Assembly (NCBI GenBank): GCA_002746365.1 | Contig: NVWZ01000017.1 | Span: 33,925 to 39,873, forward strand | Length of the DNA: 5,949 nt | Origin: Thiotrichaceae bacterium | GTDB taxonomy: Bacteria > Pseudomonadota > Gammaproteobacteria > SZUA-229 | Direction: 5' to 3' | Shown: piece after piece, positions 1 through 5,949 of the stretch | Numbering within the stretch: position 1 is the stretch's first letter | How the letters are laid out: every line of letters starts with the position of its first letter | Program-made: the position numbers and the translations under genes | The notes under the pieces: generated by a model | What the model saw: the letters and a program-made list of their open reading frames with translations, nothing else | Told to the model about the DNA's origin: nothing | Database searches by the model: none

Positions 1-240
1 CTGGCGCAACTCAGTACGTTATACAACAACACACTGGACTACATGGAGCAAGCTAACCTGAGCTTTGGCCAAAGTCCCAATTCCACGCAACGCCAAACCC
101 TGGCGCAGCCTGTTATTGTGTTTGAAGCACAGACTTTATCCAATGGCACACAGGTCTTTGCCCCCACCTTGTTGTTACCCAATAGCGAACTCAATACCAA
201 TGTGCTGGCAGCCGATCAACTTAATAGCCGCATTGTTGCC
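1..240 (+). other. Conserved segment preceding the second haemagglutinin-repeat region (residues 1-80)
   Basis: Residues 1-20 look helical (LYNNTLDYMEQANLSFG). They are followed by a Thr/Gln-rich stretch and then VIVFEAQTLSNGTQVFAPTLLLP-type sequence (38-60). This order resembles a block I recall from CdiA-like proteins: a helical stretch, then LTxEQxAxLTxDxVW, then a short hairpin with an NGT/DGS turn, then VLAPxxYLP. There it ends the Tyr/Pro-rich region and leads into the FHA-2 repeats. If the match is right, the receptor-binding region and FHA-1 repeats lie upstream of this window. The match is from memory of the pattern and not from an alignment. Confidence 0.6.
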
Positions 241-3200
241 CATAACGAATTGCTATTAAAAAGTGAGCAAATAACCAATAGCGGCGATTTAATTGCCGGC
301 AATAATCTCATTATCGACACCATCGATTTAACCCTTACCACCACCGCACGTAACTGGTTTGTGAACGATGAGGGTGAGGTGAAATACCACGGTGCCATGA
401 TAAGTTCCCCTTCTTTAGCGGTAACCGTTAGTGGTAATTACGTACAAAAAGGCGGGCAGCTCATTACCGATACGCCCCTCATTATCGAAGCTGAAAATAT
501 CGATATCGCAGGCATCGATGTACAATCACAGGGTCAACGAAGAACGGCAACAGCCAAATTGGAATCATCCGACGCACTCTATTTACTGGCTAAACAACGA
601 TTGAATATCGGCAGTAATGCCTTGTTAATCAGCCAAACGGATACACTTTTAAGTGCCGGTCAGGCATTAAGCGTCAACGGCAAGGTGCAATCAGGGCGAG
701 ATCTCACGCTTCTGGCTAATCAAATCCGTGTTGGTGAATCAGTTAAAGACGTAAATAAAAACACCCCTGCCAGCTTGTTAGCACAGGGCAATCTCTTAAT
801 GCAATCGGAAACCTCGATTGATTTAGGGTATGCAGACATTTTAGCCAGCAGTGCGACTCGTCAGGTATCGGTAATAAGTGACGAAGACAATGCACAGATA
901 CCAACCGGTAACATTGTTTTACTGGCACAAGACGGTTACATCAACAGCCAGAATACGTCGCTCACCGCTGACAATAATCTGACGCTGTCAGCAAACAATC
1001 ATATCACCACCAGAAAGAGTCAATTGAACGCCAAAACACTTACTGCGCAGGGCGCTAATCTCAATCTGATCAATACGATTTTAAATAGTAGCGATAGCAT
1101 GGTACTTTTAGCTGAGCACAGTATTGCATTGAATCGTTCCACCATGAATAGTGGCAGCAACATCGACATCATGGCGCAAACAGGTGATGTCTTGTTGCAC
1201 AGAACCCGCTTGAATACACAGGGTGATACTAATATTGTTGCAGTAGACGGTGCTATTTTTAATGCACTTTCTGAGCTACTCAGCCTGGGTGATATTACAC
1301 AGCAGGCAAATGATATTACCGTATCCAATACCTCTTTTAACAATACCGGCAGTGATGCAGATTTAGGTGCAACCAGCTTACTGGCAAAAAATAATCTGAT
1401 TAGTAAAAACGCCACCTTCAATACAGGTGATCTAAATTTATTTGCAGAAGAAGGTAACGTAACAATAAATCGTAGCAAGCTGAATGCCAAAGGAGACATG
1501 ACGCTGAGTGCAGGTGATAATGTTTTACTCAATAGCAGTAGCCTGAATGCCAGAACGAATACGGCAAAAGATGAAGTGACCAATAATACGTTGTCAGCAC
1601 CGCTTCAAGAAGGTGCGCTAGAAAAAACGCAACCTACTACCAGTGGCAACATCATCATACTTGCAGACACAGGCGATATAATTAATACCACGGGTTCTCT
1701 TTCAGCACAAAATAGTGGTTACATGAAAGCAGGCGGCAATATCATAAACCGCAGTACACAAACTGTACACAATAAAAAAACTTCAACCAATCGTAAAGTA
1801 ATAACGGATATAGATCATGTCAGTGCCAATTATGATGACGATTATGTTTCCGGTTACGATATAACCACTACCACCGTTACTGACACAAAAATAGAAGGGC
1901 AGTATGTCACCTCAAAAGTAGCCACAATCAATACGGGCAAAGGCGGCTTAACCCAGATAGCAGGCGGTAACATCCTAAACGAAGGGGGGACAGTAAAAAC
2001 CGCGGGAGATCTTTATCAACAAGCAGAAGGCAGTATAAAGAACACAACGTTAATAAAACGGTTTACTGAGAATAAAGTCACAACCCAGATTAGCGCAACA
2101 GAAAATAGTACGCAGCAAACGTTCGGTAAAAAAGGTGATAATAAAACAGCCAGTATTACCATCGTGCAAAGTACGGATGGTGTTTCAGCCCTAAAAGCCA
2201 CAACTCAGGCCGGGGGTAATATTACGCAGATAGCGGGCAAAAATATTATTAATACGGCTGGCGAAATCACGGCGGGTAAAGACCTTTATCAGAAAGCTGA
2301 GGGCGATGTAAAAAATCTAAGTGTAGATATAAAATTAAGAAAACAATCAAATACCACCTTTGCACTGCCTACAAGTAAGAACACCTCATCTGTAGGCAAG
2401 ACAACAACAAAACAGGATGTTCTATTAATCGCCGACAGTAATGCCGGCAACAACCTGATTGTTAAAGCAAAAGGTAATTATGTAAACACCGGCAATATTC
2501 GTGCAAGGAAAGGCGATATCGACATCACCGCAAAAAACATTATCAATACTCGTCTAACGCGCACGCTGGATAATACACAACAAATAAAAACAGAAAACAA
2601 AAATAAGTACTGGGGCACCGACAAAGTGACTACCACCACCACAACCGGTCGCCAACAGGTATTAGATACAGGCCGTGTTACGGCGGGTGGCAATATTATT
2701 CTCAATGCCAGTAATAAAATAACTGATACGGCAGGGCGTTATACAGCCGGAACCAACGGCAACCTTAAAAATGCGGATGGCAATGCGATAAAAGGCGGTA
2801 TTTATGCTAATGCCATAAATGACATCGACATGAAAGCGATTAAATGGACAGAGCGTGATGATATACAAAAAACCCAATCCAGTATGTCTTACGATTACAG
2901 CAGCGATGAAGACACACGCATCACCACAACCAAAAATGCTGGCTACAACACAACAGACAAGATTATCACGGGTAATTTATCTTCAGCCGGTCACACCAGC
3001 CTGAGAAGTGAACAAGGTGATCTTAATCTAACCGGTACCGATATTAAGGCGGGTCAACAAATCGCCCTTGAAGGTCGCAATATCAAGCTCAATGCAATAG
3101 AAAATAAGCAAGATGAATTTCGTAAGAAAACACGCGAGCAGACACAAATTACCACCATTACCCACGATGTTGTCACCCTTAATGCCAATGAAGGCATCAC

Positions 3201-5949
3201 ACTAACAACGACGGGTGATAAAGCCCTTGGCCAAGGCAACCTGGCCACGCAAGGTGTAAAACTAAATGCAGGTAGCAGTGACTCCTCCAATGTCATTATC
3301 AATGCAACGGGTGATGTCAATCTTGACGGTGTTAACGATGAAGTTTATACGTATAACTATAAAAAGAAAAAACGAAGCTGGGGGCGCAGCAAAACCACCA
3401 TTACTGAAAATCGTGATGTCACCTTAAACGAAACCGAAATAAAAGGCGGCGGTAACTTACTGGTTAACGTCGAATTTGACGACCTGGGTCAACCCATTGG
3501 AAAAAACAGTGGCACCGTTACTTTAAACGGCACTAACGTTAACATGGGACAAAACGCCGTTATTTATGGCGAAGAGGGTGTCAATATTCTCTCTGGTATT
3601 GAATATAGCTATGCCCGTAAAGAAACCCATAAATCTGGTTTTGGCGGTTTTAGCAAAAGCGGCAGCACTTATATCGAAAATGTACAGCGTTTAGGGCATG
3701 CAGAAATCACTACCGGTGGTGATACCGTATTACTCTCCAAAAATAACATCAATGTTGTTGCAGGAAAACTCACCGCCAACAACATCACTGCCGATGCCGG
3801 TTTCGGTTTAACCGAAGCCCAGCGAGCTGTGGCAAAGAGCGAAGGTAATGCCAATGTAAATATTATTGGCGATAAAGAAGCGTTGAGTAGTTTTGACCAC
3901 AAGTATAAGCGTAATATTAAACTCAGCCTGAAAGATGATTTTCTTAGCATTGCAGAAGATGTTCATAAAAAGGACTGGAAAACAGAAGAGAATGTGATTG
4001 GCTCAGTCCTTAATGCTCGTAAAAACATTAATCTCCGCGCTGTCAGTGATATTAATATTATAGGTTCTGAATTATCTGCTGCCAATAATATAAAATTAAA
4101 AGCAGATAGCAACGTTAATATTCTTGCTGCACTGGATTCAGCAAAAGATAAAACTGAAACTAGCCGTGAAAGAATAGGTATTGAAGTTAAAGTTGATAGC
4201 AATGGTATCAAAGCTTTTGCTGGACGAGAGCAACAGACCATTACCGATAAACTGGATATCAGTGGTGTTAAAACCTCGACATTACAGGCAGGTAATAATG
4301 TCAATATTAAAGCTGGTGGTGATATTAATCAACGAGGCAGCGATGTTATTGCTCTCAATGATATTAGTTATAATGCTGATGGTGCTATCCGACTGGACAC
4401 GGCGACCTCAATAGAAACGGTAGAGCATACCGAGTTTTTACGTCGCGATGGAGTCAGCGCTGGTTTGCAGCATAATTTTGATGCTACAAAAGATGCTGTA
4501 AAAAATATGGGCAAAGGAGACAATGGCGTAAGCAAAGTATCTAACACCTTACAGGCAATTGATAGTGTTGATAGTTTTGTATCGGGGCCAACGGCTAATG
4601 CCTTTGCAGGAACCACTACAACTCGAAGCAGTGAAGCCAGAACCAGTGAACTGGCACGTGGCTCAAGCGTACAGGCGGGTGGTAATGTCACCTTGAATGC
4701 AGGCACAGATATTGATGTAGTGGGCAGTGCGATTGTGGCAGCGCTAGATATTGATCTTTCTGCTGAGAATGTCACTATTGCTGCGATCGAAAACCAGTTC
4801 AGTCAAACTTCATCGTTCCGCACTGATCAAAGCGGCGTTGTTATGAGTGGTCAGAAAAATTCAGCCAGCATCGGTTTGAGTGACAGCTATAGCAAACAGC
4901 GTAGCAATCAACAAAGTGCAAGCAGTCAGTCGAGTTTATTATCTGCTGGTAATAATACAAACATCACTGCAAAGAATGACATAAAAATCAAGGGGAGTGA
5001 TGTTAATGCAAATAATAATATAACACTTGATGCTGGCAGAGATGTATTAATACAAGCACATAGTACAAACACAATAACAAAAGTAAAGGGTGATAGCGGC
5101 GGTGCTGAGTTTGGTATTGCGGCAACCGTTGGTACTTCTGGTGTGGCACTCGGTGTTTATGGTAGTGCTAACGCCGCTAATAATAATCTTGATCGTGATG
5201 GTGCAAAGCATCGTAATAGTCAACTTTCTGCGGGTAATGCGCTAAACATCACCAGTGGAAGAGATACAACTCTGCGTGGTGCTAATGCTGAAGCTGAGCA
5301 TGTTGAACTGGATGTGGGGCGCAACTTTACACTTGCCTCTACACAGGATACAGGTAATGTTGATGGCGAACAAAGAGATATTAATGCTCGTGTTGTGGTC
5401 GGTGCTGGTGCATCCGGTTCTGTCTCAGTTGGTTATGGGGAAACCAGCGGCAGCAAAGCCTGGGTCAATCAACAGACTACGCTAATTTCCAGAGATAAGC
5501 TGGACGTAAATGTTAATGGTCACACACAAATTGATGGCGCAGTTCTTGCGAGTAAAACTGATAGCCTAAACCTCGATACCAATACCATCGCCTATAGTGA
5601 TATTAAAGACCATGACAAAAAAACCAGCTCATATCTCAATGTAGGCATCAGTGGCAGTAACGAAAAAGGCAGCAATTCAGCACAACAGCAAAACAATATT
5701 CAGACTGGTTTACCCACTGCTTCGGGCCAGCAAAAAGGCGGCGGTGGTGGATACGGTGTGACAGTATCGGGTAATTACAGTAATTCAGACCGAGAACAAA
5801 TAAATCGCGCGACTATTGGCAGTGGTACTATCACAGTGCGCAACGATATGGTGACTGGTAACAATAGTATTGCCGGCATCAATCGTGATGTAACAAAAGC
5901 ACAGGAAATCACCAAGGATGAGAATAGTAGTACTCAGATTTACGCTAGT
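1..5949 (+). CDS. Filamentous haemagglutinin / CdiA-like two-partner secretion exoprotein (TpsA), internal fragment, open at both ends
   Basis: Frame 1 is open for all 1983 codons. No start is chosen because the frame already reads through base 1 (first residues LAQLSTLYNN), and no stop occurs before the last codon. The protein is rich in Asn, Thr, Ser, Gly, Ala and Asp. It has no cysteine and only six tryptophans (W119, W871, W949, W1127, W1326, W1821), as expected of a chain that crosses the outer membrane unfolded and folds as a beta-helix outside. Recognisable family signatures are VFAPTLLLP (52-60), repeated AGNNVNIKAGGDI-type rungs, SGPTA (1528-1532), AWVNQQ (1820-1825), AYSDIKDHD (1864-1872) and NRDVTKAQEITKD (1961-1973). 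From family knowledge, the role would be a surface adhesin or a contact-dependent inhibition effector carrier, exported by a TpsB partner. The full protein is probably well over 3000 residues, since the TPS domain and C-terminus are missing here. The family call is firm. Choosing between adhesin (FhaB-like) and toxin carrier (CdiA-like) needs the missing 3' end. Confidence 0.95.
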   Translation, partial: MAQLSTLYNNTLDYMEQANLSFGQSPNSTQRQTLAQPVIVFEAQTLSNGTQVFAPTLLLPNSELNTNVLAADQLNSRIVAHNELLLKSEQITNSGDLIAGNNLIIDTIDLTLTTTARNWFVNDEGEVKYHGAMISSPSLAVTVSGNYVQKGGQLITDTPLIIEAENIDIAGIDVQSQGQRRTATAKLESSDALYLLAKQRLNIGSNALLISQTDTLLSAGQALSVNGKVQSGRDLTLLANQIRVGESVKDVNKNTPASLLAQGNLLMQSETSIDLGYADILASSATRQVSVISDEDNAQIPTGNIVLLAQDGYINSQNTSLTADNNLTLSANNHITTRKSQLNAKTLTAQGANLNLINTILNSSDSMVLLAEHSIALNRSTMNSGSNIDIMAQTGDVLLHRTRLNTQGDTNIVAVDGAIFNALSELLSLGDITQQANDITVSNTSFNNTGSDADLGATSLLAKNNLISKNATFNTGDLNLFAEEGNVTINRSKLNAKGDMTLSAGDNVLLNSSSLNARTNTAKDEVTNNTLSAPLQEGALEKTQPTTSGNIIILADTGDIINTTGSLSAQNSGYMKAGGNIINRSTQTVHNKKTSTNRKVITDIDHVSANYDDDYVSGYDITTTTVTDTKIEGQYVTSKVATINTGKGGLTQIAGGNILNEGGTVKTAGDLYQQAEGSIKNTTLIKRFTENKVTTQISATENSTQQTFGKKGDNKTASITIVQSTDGVSALKATTQAGGNITQIAGKNIINTAGEITAGKDLYQKAEGDVKNLSVDIKLRKQSNTTFALPTSKNTSSVGKTTTKQDVLLIADSNAGNNLIVKAKGNYVNTGNIRARKGDIDITAKNIINTRLTRTLDNTQQIKTENKNKYWGTDKVTTTTTTGRQQVLDTGRVTAGGNIILNASNKITDTAGRYTAGTNGNLKNADGNAIKGGIYANAINDIDMKAIKWTERDDIQKTQSSMSYDYSSDEDTRITTTKNAGYNTTDKIITGNLSSAGHTSLRSEQGDLNLTGTDIKAGQQIALEGRNIKLNAIENKQDEFRKKTREQTQITTITHDVVTLNANEGITLTTTGDKALGQGNLATQGVKLNAGSSDSSNVIINATGDVNLDGVNDEVYTYNYKKKKRSWGRSKTTITENRDVTLNETEIKGGGNLLVNVEFDDLGQPIGKNSGTVTLNGTNVNMGQNAVIYGEEGVNILSGIEYSYARKETHKSGFGGFSKSGSTYIENVQRLGHAEITTGGDTVLLSKNNINVVAGKLTANNITADAGFGLTEAQRAVAKSEGNANVNIIGDKEALSSFDHKYKRNIKLSLKDDFLSIAEDVHKKDWKTEENVIGSVLNARKNINLRAVSDINIIGSELSAANNIKLKADSNVNILAALDSAKDKTETSRERIGIEVKVDSNGIKAFAGREQQTITDKLDISGVKTSTLQAGNNVNIKAGGDINQRGSDVIALNDISYNADGAIRLDTATSIETVEHTEFLRRDGVSAGLQHNFDATKDAVKNMGKGDNGVSKVSNTLQAIDSVDSFVSGPTANAFAGTTTTRSSEARTSELARGSSVQAGGNVTLNAGTDIDVVGSAIVAALDIDLSAENVTIAAIENQFSQTSSFRTDQSGVVMSGQKNSASIGLSDSYSKQRSNQQSASSQSSLLSAGNNTNITAKNDIKIKGSDVNANNNITLDAGRDVLIQAHSTNTITKVKGDSGGAEFGIAATVGTSGVALGVYGSANAANNNLDRDGAKHRNSQLSAGNALNITSGRDTTLRGANAEAEHVELDVGRNFTLASTQDTGNVDGEQRDINARVVVGAGASGSVSVGYGETSGSKAWVNQQTTLISRDKLDVNVNGHTQIDGAVLASKTDSLNLDTNTIAYSDIKDHDKKTSSYLNVGISGSNEKGSNSAQQQNNIQTGLPTASGQQKGGGGGYGVTVSGNYSNSDREQINRATIGSGTITVRNDMVTGNNSIAGINRDVTKAQEITKDENSSTQIYAS
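241..960 (+). other. Irregular beta-helix rungs, start of the haemagglutinin-repeat region (residues 81-320)
   Basis: Short alternating beta-strand patterns are separated by Asn/Gly/Asp turns: ITNSGDLIAGNNLIIDT (91-107), VTVSGNYVQKGGQLITD (141-157), NIDIAGIDVQSQ (166-177), GRDLTLLANQIRVG (232-245) and GNIVLLAQDG (303-312). The NSGxLxAGxxLxI pattern is typical of filamentous haemagglutinin rungs. It is introduced by a short strand-rich stretch containing W119 and F120. The spacing of the rungs is uneven compared with the next region. No enzymatic motif is seen, so a structural shaft role is inferred. Confidence 0.7.
961..1560 (+). repeat. Degenerate repeat of about 21 residues (63 bp) encoding regular beta-helix turns, residues 321-520
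   Basis: A hydrophobic residue, usually followed by Asn, recurs at L321, L342, L361, M382, L404, F446, F473, L494 and L515. The spacings are 21, 19, 21, 22, 42 (two turns), 27, 21 and 21. Each period reads roughly as S/T-x-L-N-A/S-x-G-x-x-L-x-L-x-A-x-x-x-I, for example SKLNAKGDMTLSAGDNVLL (492-510) and STMNSGSNIDIMAQTGDVLL (380-399). Repeats of this length are the coil unit of the filamentous haemagglutinin shaft (R1-type repeats of about 19 residues in Bordetella FHA, about 20 in CdiA). The copies are conserved in pattern only; DNA identity between them is low, so they are old. Confidence 0.8.
1729..2775 (+). other. Thr/Asn-rich haemagglutinin rungs with long variable loops (residues 577-925)
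   Basis: Rung starts of the form AGGNII or equivalents recur at residues 577 (AGGNIINRS), 654 (AGGNILNEG), 745 (AGKNIINTAG), 843 (TAKNIINTR) and 895 (AGGNIILNAS). Between them lie long polar loops rich in Thr, Lys and Asp, including YDDDYVSGYD (611-620), ITTTTVTDT (621-629) and a run of six Thr at 877-882. These are presumably strand pairs or loops projecting from the helix. The closely related pair of units at 650-681 and 741-772 is listed separately. No catalytic motif is visible. Confidence 0.65.
1951..2316 (+). repeat. Two related haemagglutinin units exactly 91 residues (273 bp) apart
   Basis: Residues 651-681 and 742-772 align without gaps. Both have TQIAGxNIxN, then a short variable strand, then DLYQxAEGxxKN. 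The shared residues include T651/T742, DLYQ at 670-673 and 761-764, and AEG at 675-677 and 766-768. The DNA copies lie at 1951-2043 and 2224-2316. The sequence between them (682-741) has diverged, so this is an ancient tandem duplication or a conserved family unit and not a recent copy. The 91-residue period matches the spacing of the first two C-terminal units beginning at residue 1339. Confidence 0.75.
2986..4014 (+). other. Divergent long haemagglutinin units with charged and basic insertions (residues 996-1338)
   Basis: A unit begins at A996 (AGHTSLRSEQGDLNLTG) and places Gly1012 exactly 16 residues on, as in the later array. A second half-unit follows at VTLNGTNVNMGQNAVIYG (1173-1190), continuing to VNILSGIEYSYARKETHKSG. 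Between them is a Tyr- and Lys-rich stretch, YTYNYKKKKRSWGRSK (1116-1131). Near the end, residues 1272-1330 are charged and look helical (EAQRAVAKSE, then KEALSSFDHKYKRN, then SIAEDVHKKDWKTEE), interrupting the strand pattern. Repeat spacing here is large: 165 residues between the Gly1012 and Gly1177 positions, and 178 to Gly1355. This fits extended haemagglutinin units with insertions. Confidence 0.65.
4015..5610 (+). repeat. Array of six haemagglutinin-repeat units (Fil_haemagg_2 type), residues 1339-1870
   Basis: Units start at A1339 (ARKNINLRA), A1430 (AGNNVNIKAGG), A1559 (AGGNVTLNAG), A1649 (AGNNTNITAKN), A1744 (AGNALNITSGR) and S1830 (SRDKLDVNVNG). The spacings are 91, 129, 90, 95 and 86. 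In every unit a Gly lies exactly 16 residues after the start (G1355, G1446, G1575, G1665, G1760, G1846), usually as GS. The five complete units continue with a second strand pair, such as SELSAANNIKLKADSNVNI (1356-1374) or SDVNANNNITLDAGRDVLI (1666-1684), then a loop rich in Ser, Thr and Gln. AWVNQQ (1820-1825) and HTQIDGAVLAS (1841-1851) are signatures of the last unit in the family. The role is structural shaft and possibly adhesion; no enzyme motif is seen. Confidence 0.85.
4480..4593 (+). other. Probable helical insertion within the second array unit (residues 1494-1531)
   Basis: This segment explains why the spacing from unit 2 to unit 3 is 129 residues instead of about 90. It runs from DATKDAVKNMGKG (1494-1506) through VSKVSNTLQAIDSVDSF (1510-1526) to SGPT (1528-1531). 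Ala, Lys, Val and Ser are spaced as in amphipathic helices, with no strand alternation. I recall similar DAVKxxGKG ... ISKxSxxLxAVDxVxxFLSGP sequences in other haemagglutinin-repeat proteins of gammaproteobacteria, so it is likely a family module and not a new insertion. Its function is unknown to me. Confidence 0.6.
5611..5949 (+). other. Terminal part of the haemagglutinin region, leading to the C-terminal domain (residues 1871-1983)
   Basis: After AYSDIKDHDKK (1864-1874) comes a polar, Gly/Ser/Gln-rich stretch with five consecutive Gly (1913-1917). Then follow GVTVSGNYSNSDREQINRATIG, split at 1919-1940, and GSGTITVRND (1940-1949). The last recognisable motif is SIAGINRDVTKAQEITKDE (1956-1974). 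In haemagglutinin-repeat and CdiA-like proteins this 'TIGxGxIxV ... LNRDxxKAQExTKD' pair closes the repeat region; the mainly helical pretoxin region and variable effector come next. The window ends nine residues after this motif, so the effector identity is just out of view. Confidence 0.75.

Noticed and set aside
43..45. ATG (Met15) as a possible true start of the large frame
   Set aside because: The frame is open through base 1, no ribosome site precedes it, no signal peptide follows, and residues 1-60 look like an internal conserved segment.
65..259. Short plus-strand open frame beginning MAKVPIPRN
   Set aside because: It lies in frame 2 inside the coding region, has no ribosome site, and its sequence does not resemble a folded protein, while frame 1 matches the haemagglutinin family.
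1020..1583. Open frame of 187 codons on the minus strand, rich in Leu, Val and Ser
   Set aside because: It is antisense to the 21-residue repeat region. Asn/Ser/Ala/Lys-rich sense codons give Leu/Phe/Ala-rich antisense codons and few stops. No ribosome site or family motif is seen, and the sense frame is clearly coding.
3669..4775. Three minus-strand open frames (93, 113 and 135 codons)
   Set aside because: They are shadows of the haemagglutinin repeats, with the same low-complexity Leu/Ser/Val composition and no recognisable domain.
4015..5610. Direct repeats that might suggest a CRISPR array or DNA satellite
   Set aside because: The periodicity is at the protein level; the DNA copies are diverged, lack identical short repeats with unique spacers, and keep the reading frame.
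1774..5623. A7 tracts at 1774-1780 and 5617-5623, and an A5-G-A6 tract at 3361-3372, as possible phase-variation or frameshift sites
   Set aside because: The tracts are short, the frame stays open through all of them, and runs of this length are expected in Lys/Asn-rich coding sequence of this base composition.
1..5949. RGD integrin-binding motif, as known in Bordetella FHA
   Set aside because: No RGD is present in the translation; KGD at residues 710-712 and 837-839 and RDG at 1482-1484 are not convincing substitutes.
1..5949. Pseudogene
   Set aside because: There is no internal stop or frame break over 1983 codons, and family motifs stay in the same frame from end to end.

Overview
The whole window lies inside one giant gene. 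Reading frame 1 on the + strand is open from base 1 to base 5949: 1983 codons with no stop, no true start and no end. The product reads as the middle-to-late part of a filamentous haemagglutinin / CdiA-type exoprotein, the TpsA partner of a two-partner (type Vb) secretion system. Such proteins are exported through an outer-membrane TpsB pore and form long right-handed beta-helices on the cell surface. Many carry a C-terminal toxin used in contact-dependent growth inhibition. The signal peptide, TPS export domain, C-terminal effector, immunity gene and TpsB partner would all lie outside the window, so whether this protein is an adhesin or a toxin-delivery stick cannot be decided here.

Layout by residue of the open frame (residue n starts at base 3n-2). 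Residues 1-80: end of the conserved segment that, in CdiA-like proteins as I recall them, comes just before the second haemagglutinin-repeat region. Residues 81-320: irregular beta-helix rungs. Residues 321-520: a regular repeat of about 21 residues. Residues about 575-925: Thr- and Asn-rich rungs with two units exactly 91 residues apart. Residues 996-1338: larger, more divergent units with a Lys/Arg cluster and charged insertions. Residues 1339-1870: six haemagglutinin-repeat units, mostly 86-95 residues apart, each with a Gly exactly 16 residues after its first position; one unit carries a probably helical insertion. Residues 1870-1983: the closing part of the haemagglutinin region, ending in an NRDVTKAQEITKD motif that normally lies just before the pretoxin/effector part.

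The organism is probably a Gram-negative proteobacterium, most likely a gammaproteobacterium, with a G+C content in the low-to-mid 40s % by eye. This rests on the protein family and composition only; I cannot name a genus. Alanine codon choice changes sharply near base 4010, which suggests the gene is a mosaic. I see no second gene, RNA gene, mobile element, CRISPR array, promoter or terminator, and no intergenic DNA. I did not find a previously undescribed system; the points worth following are the repeat architecture, the codon-use boundary and the unseen C-terminus.
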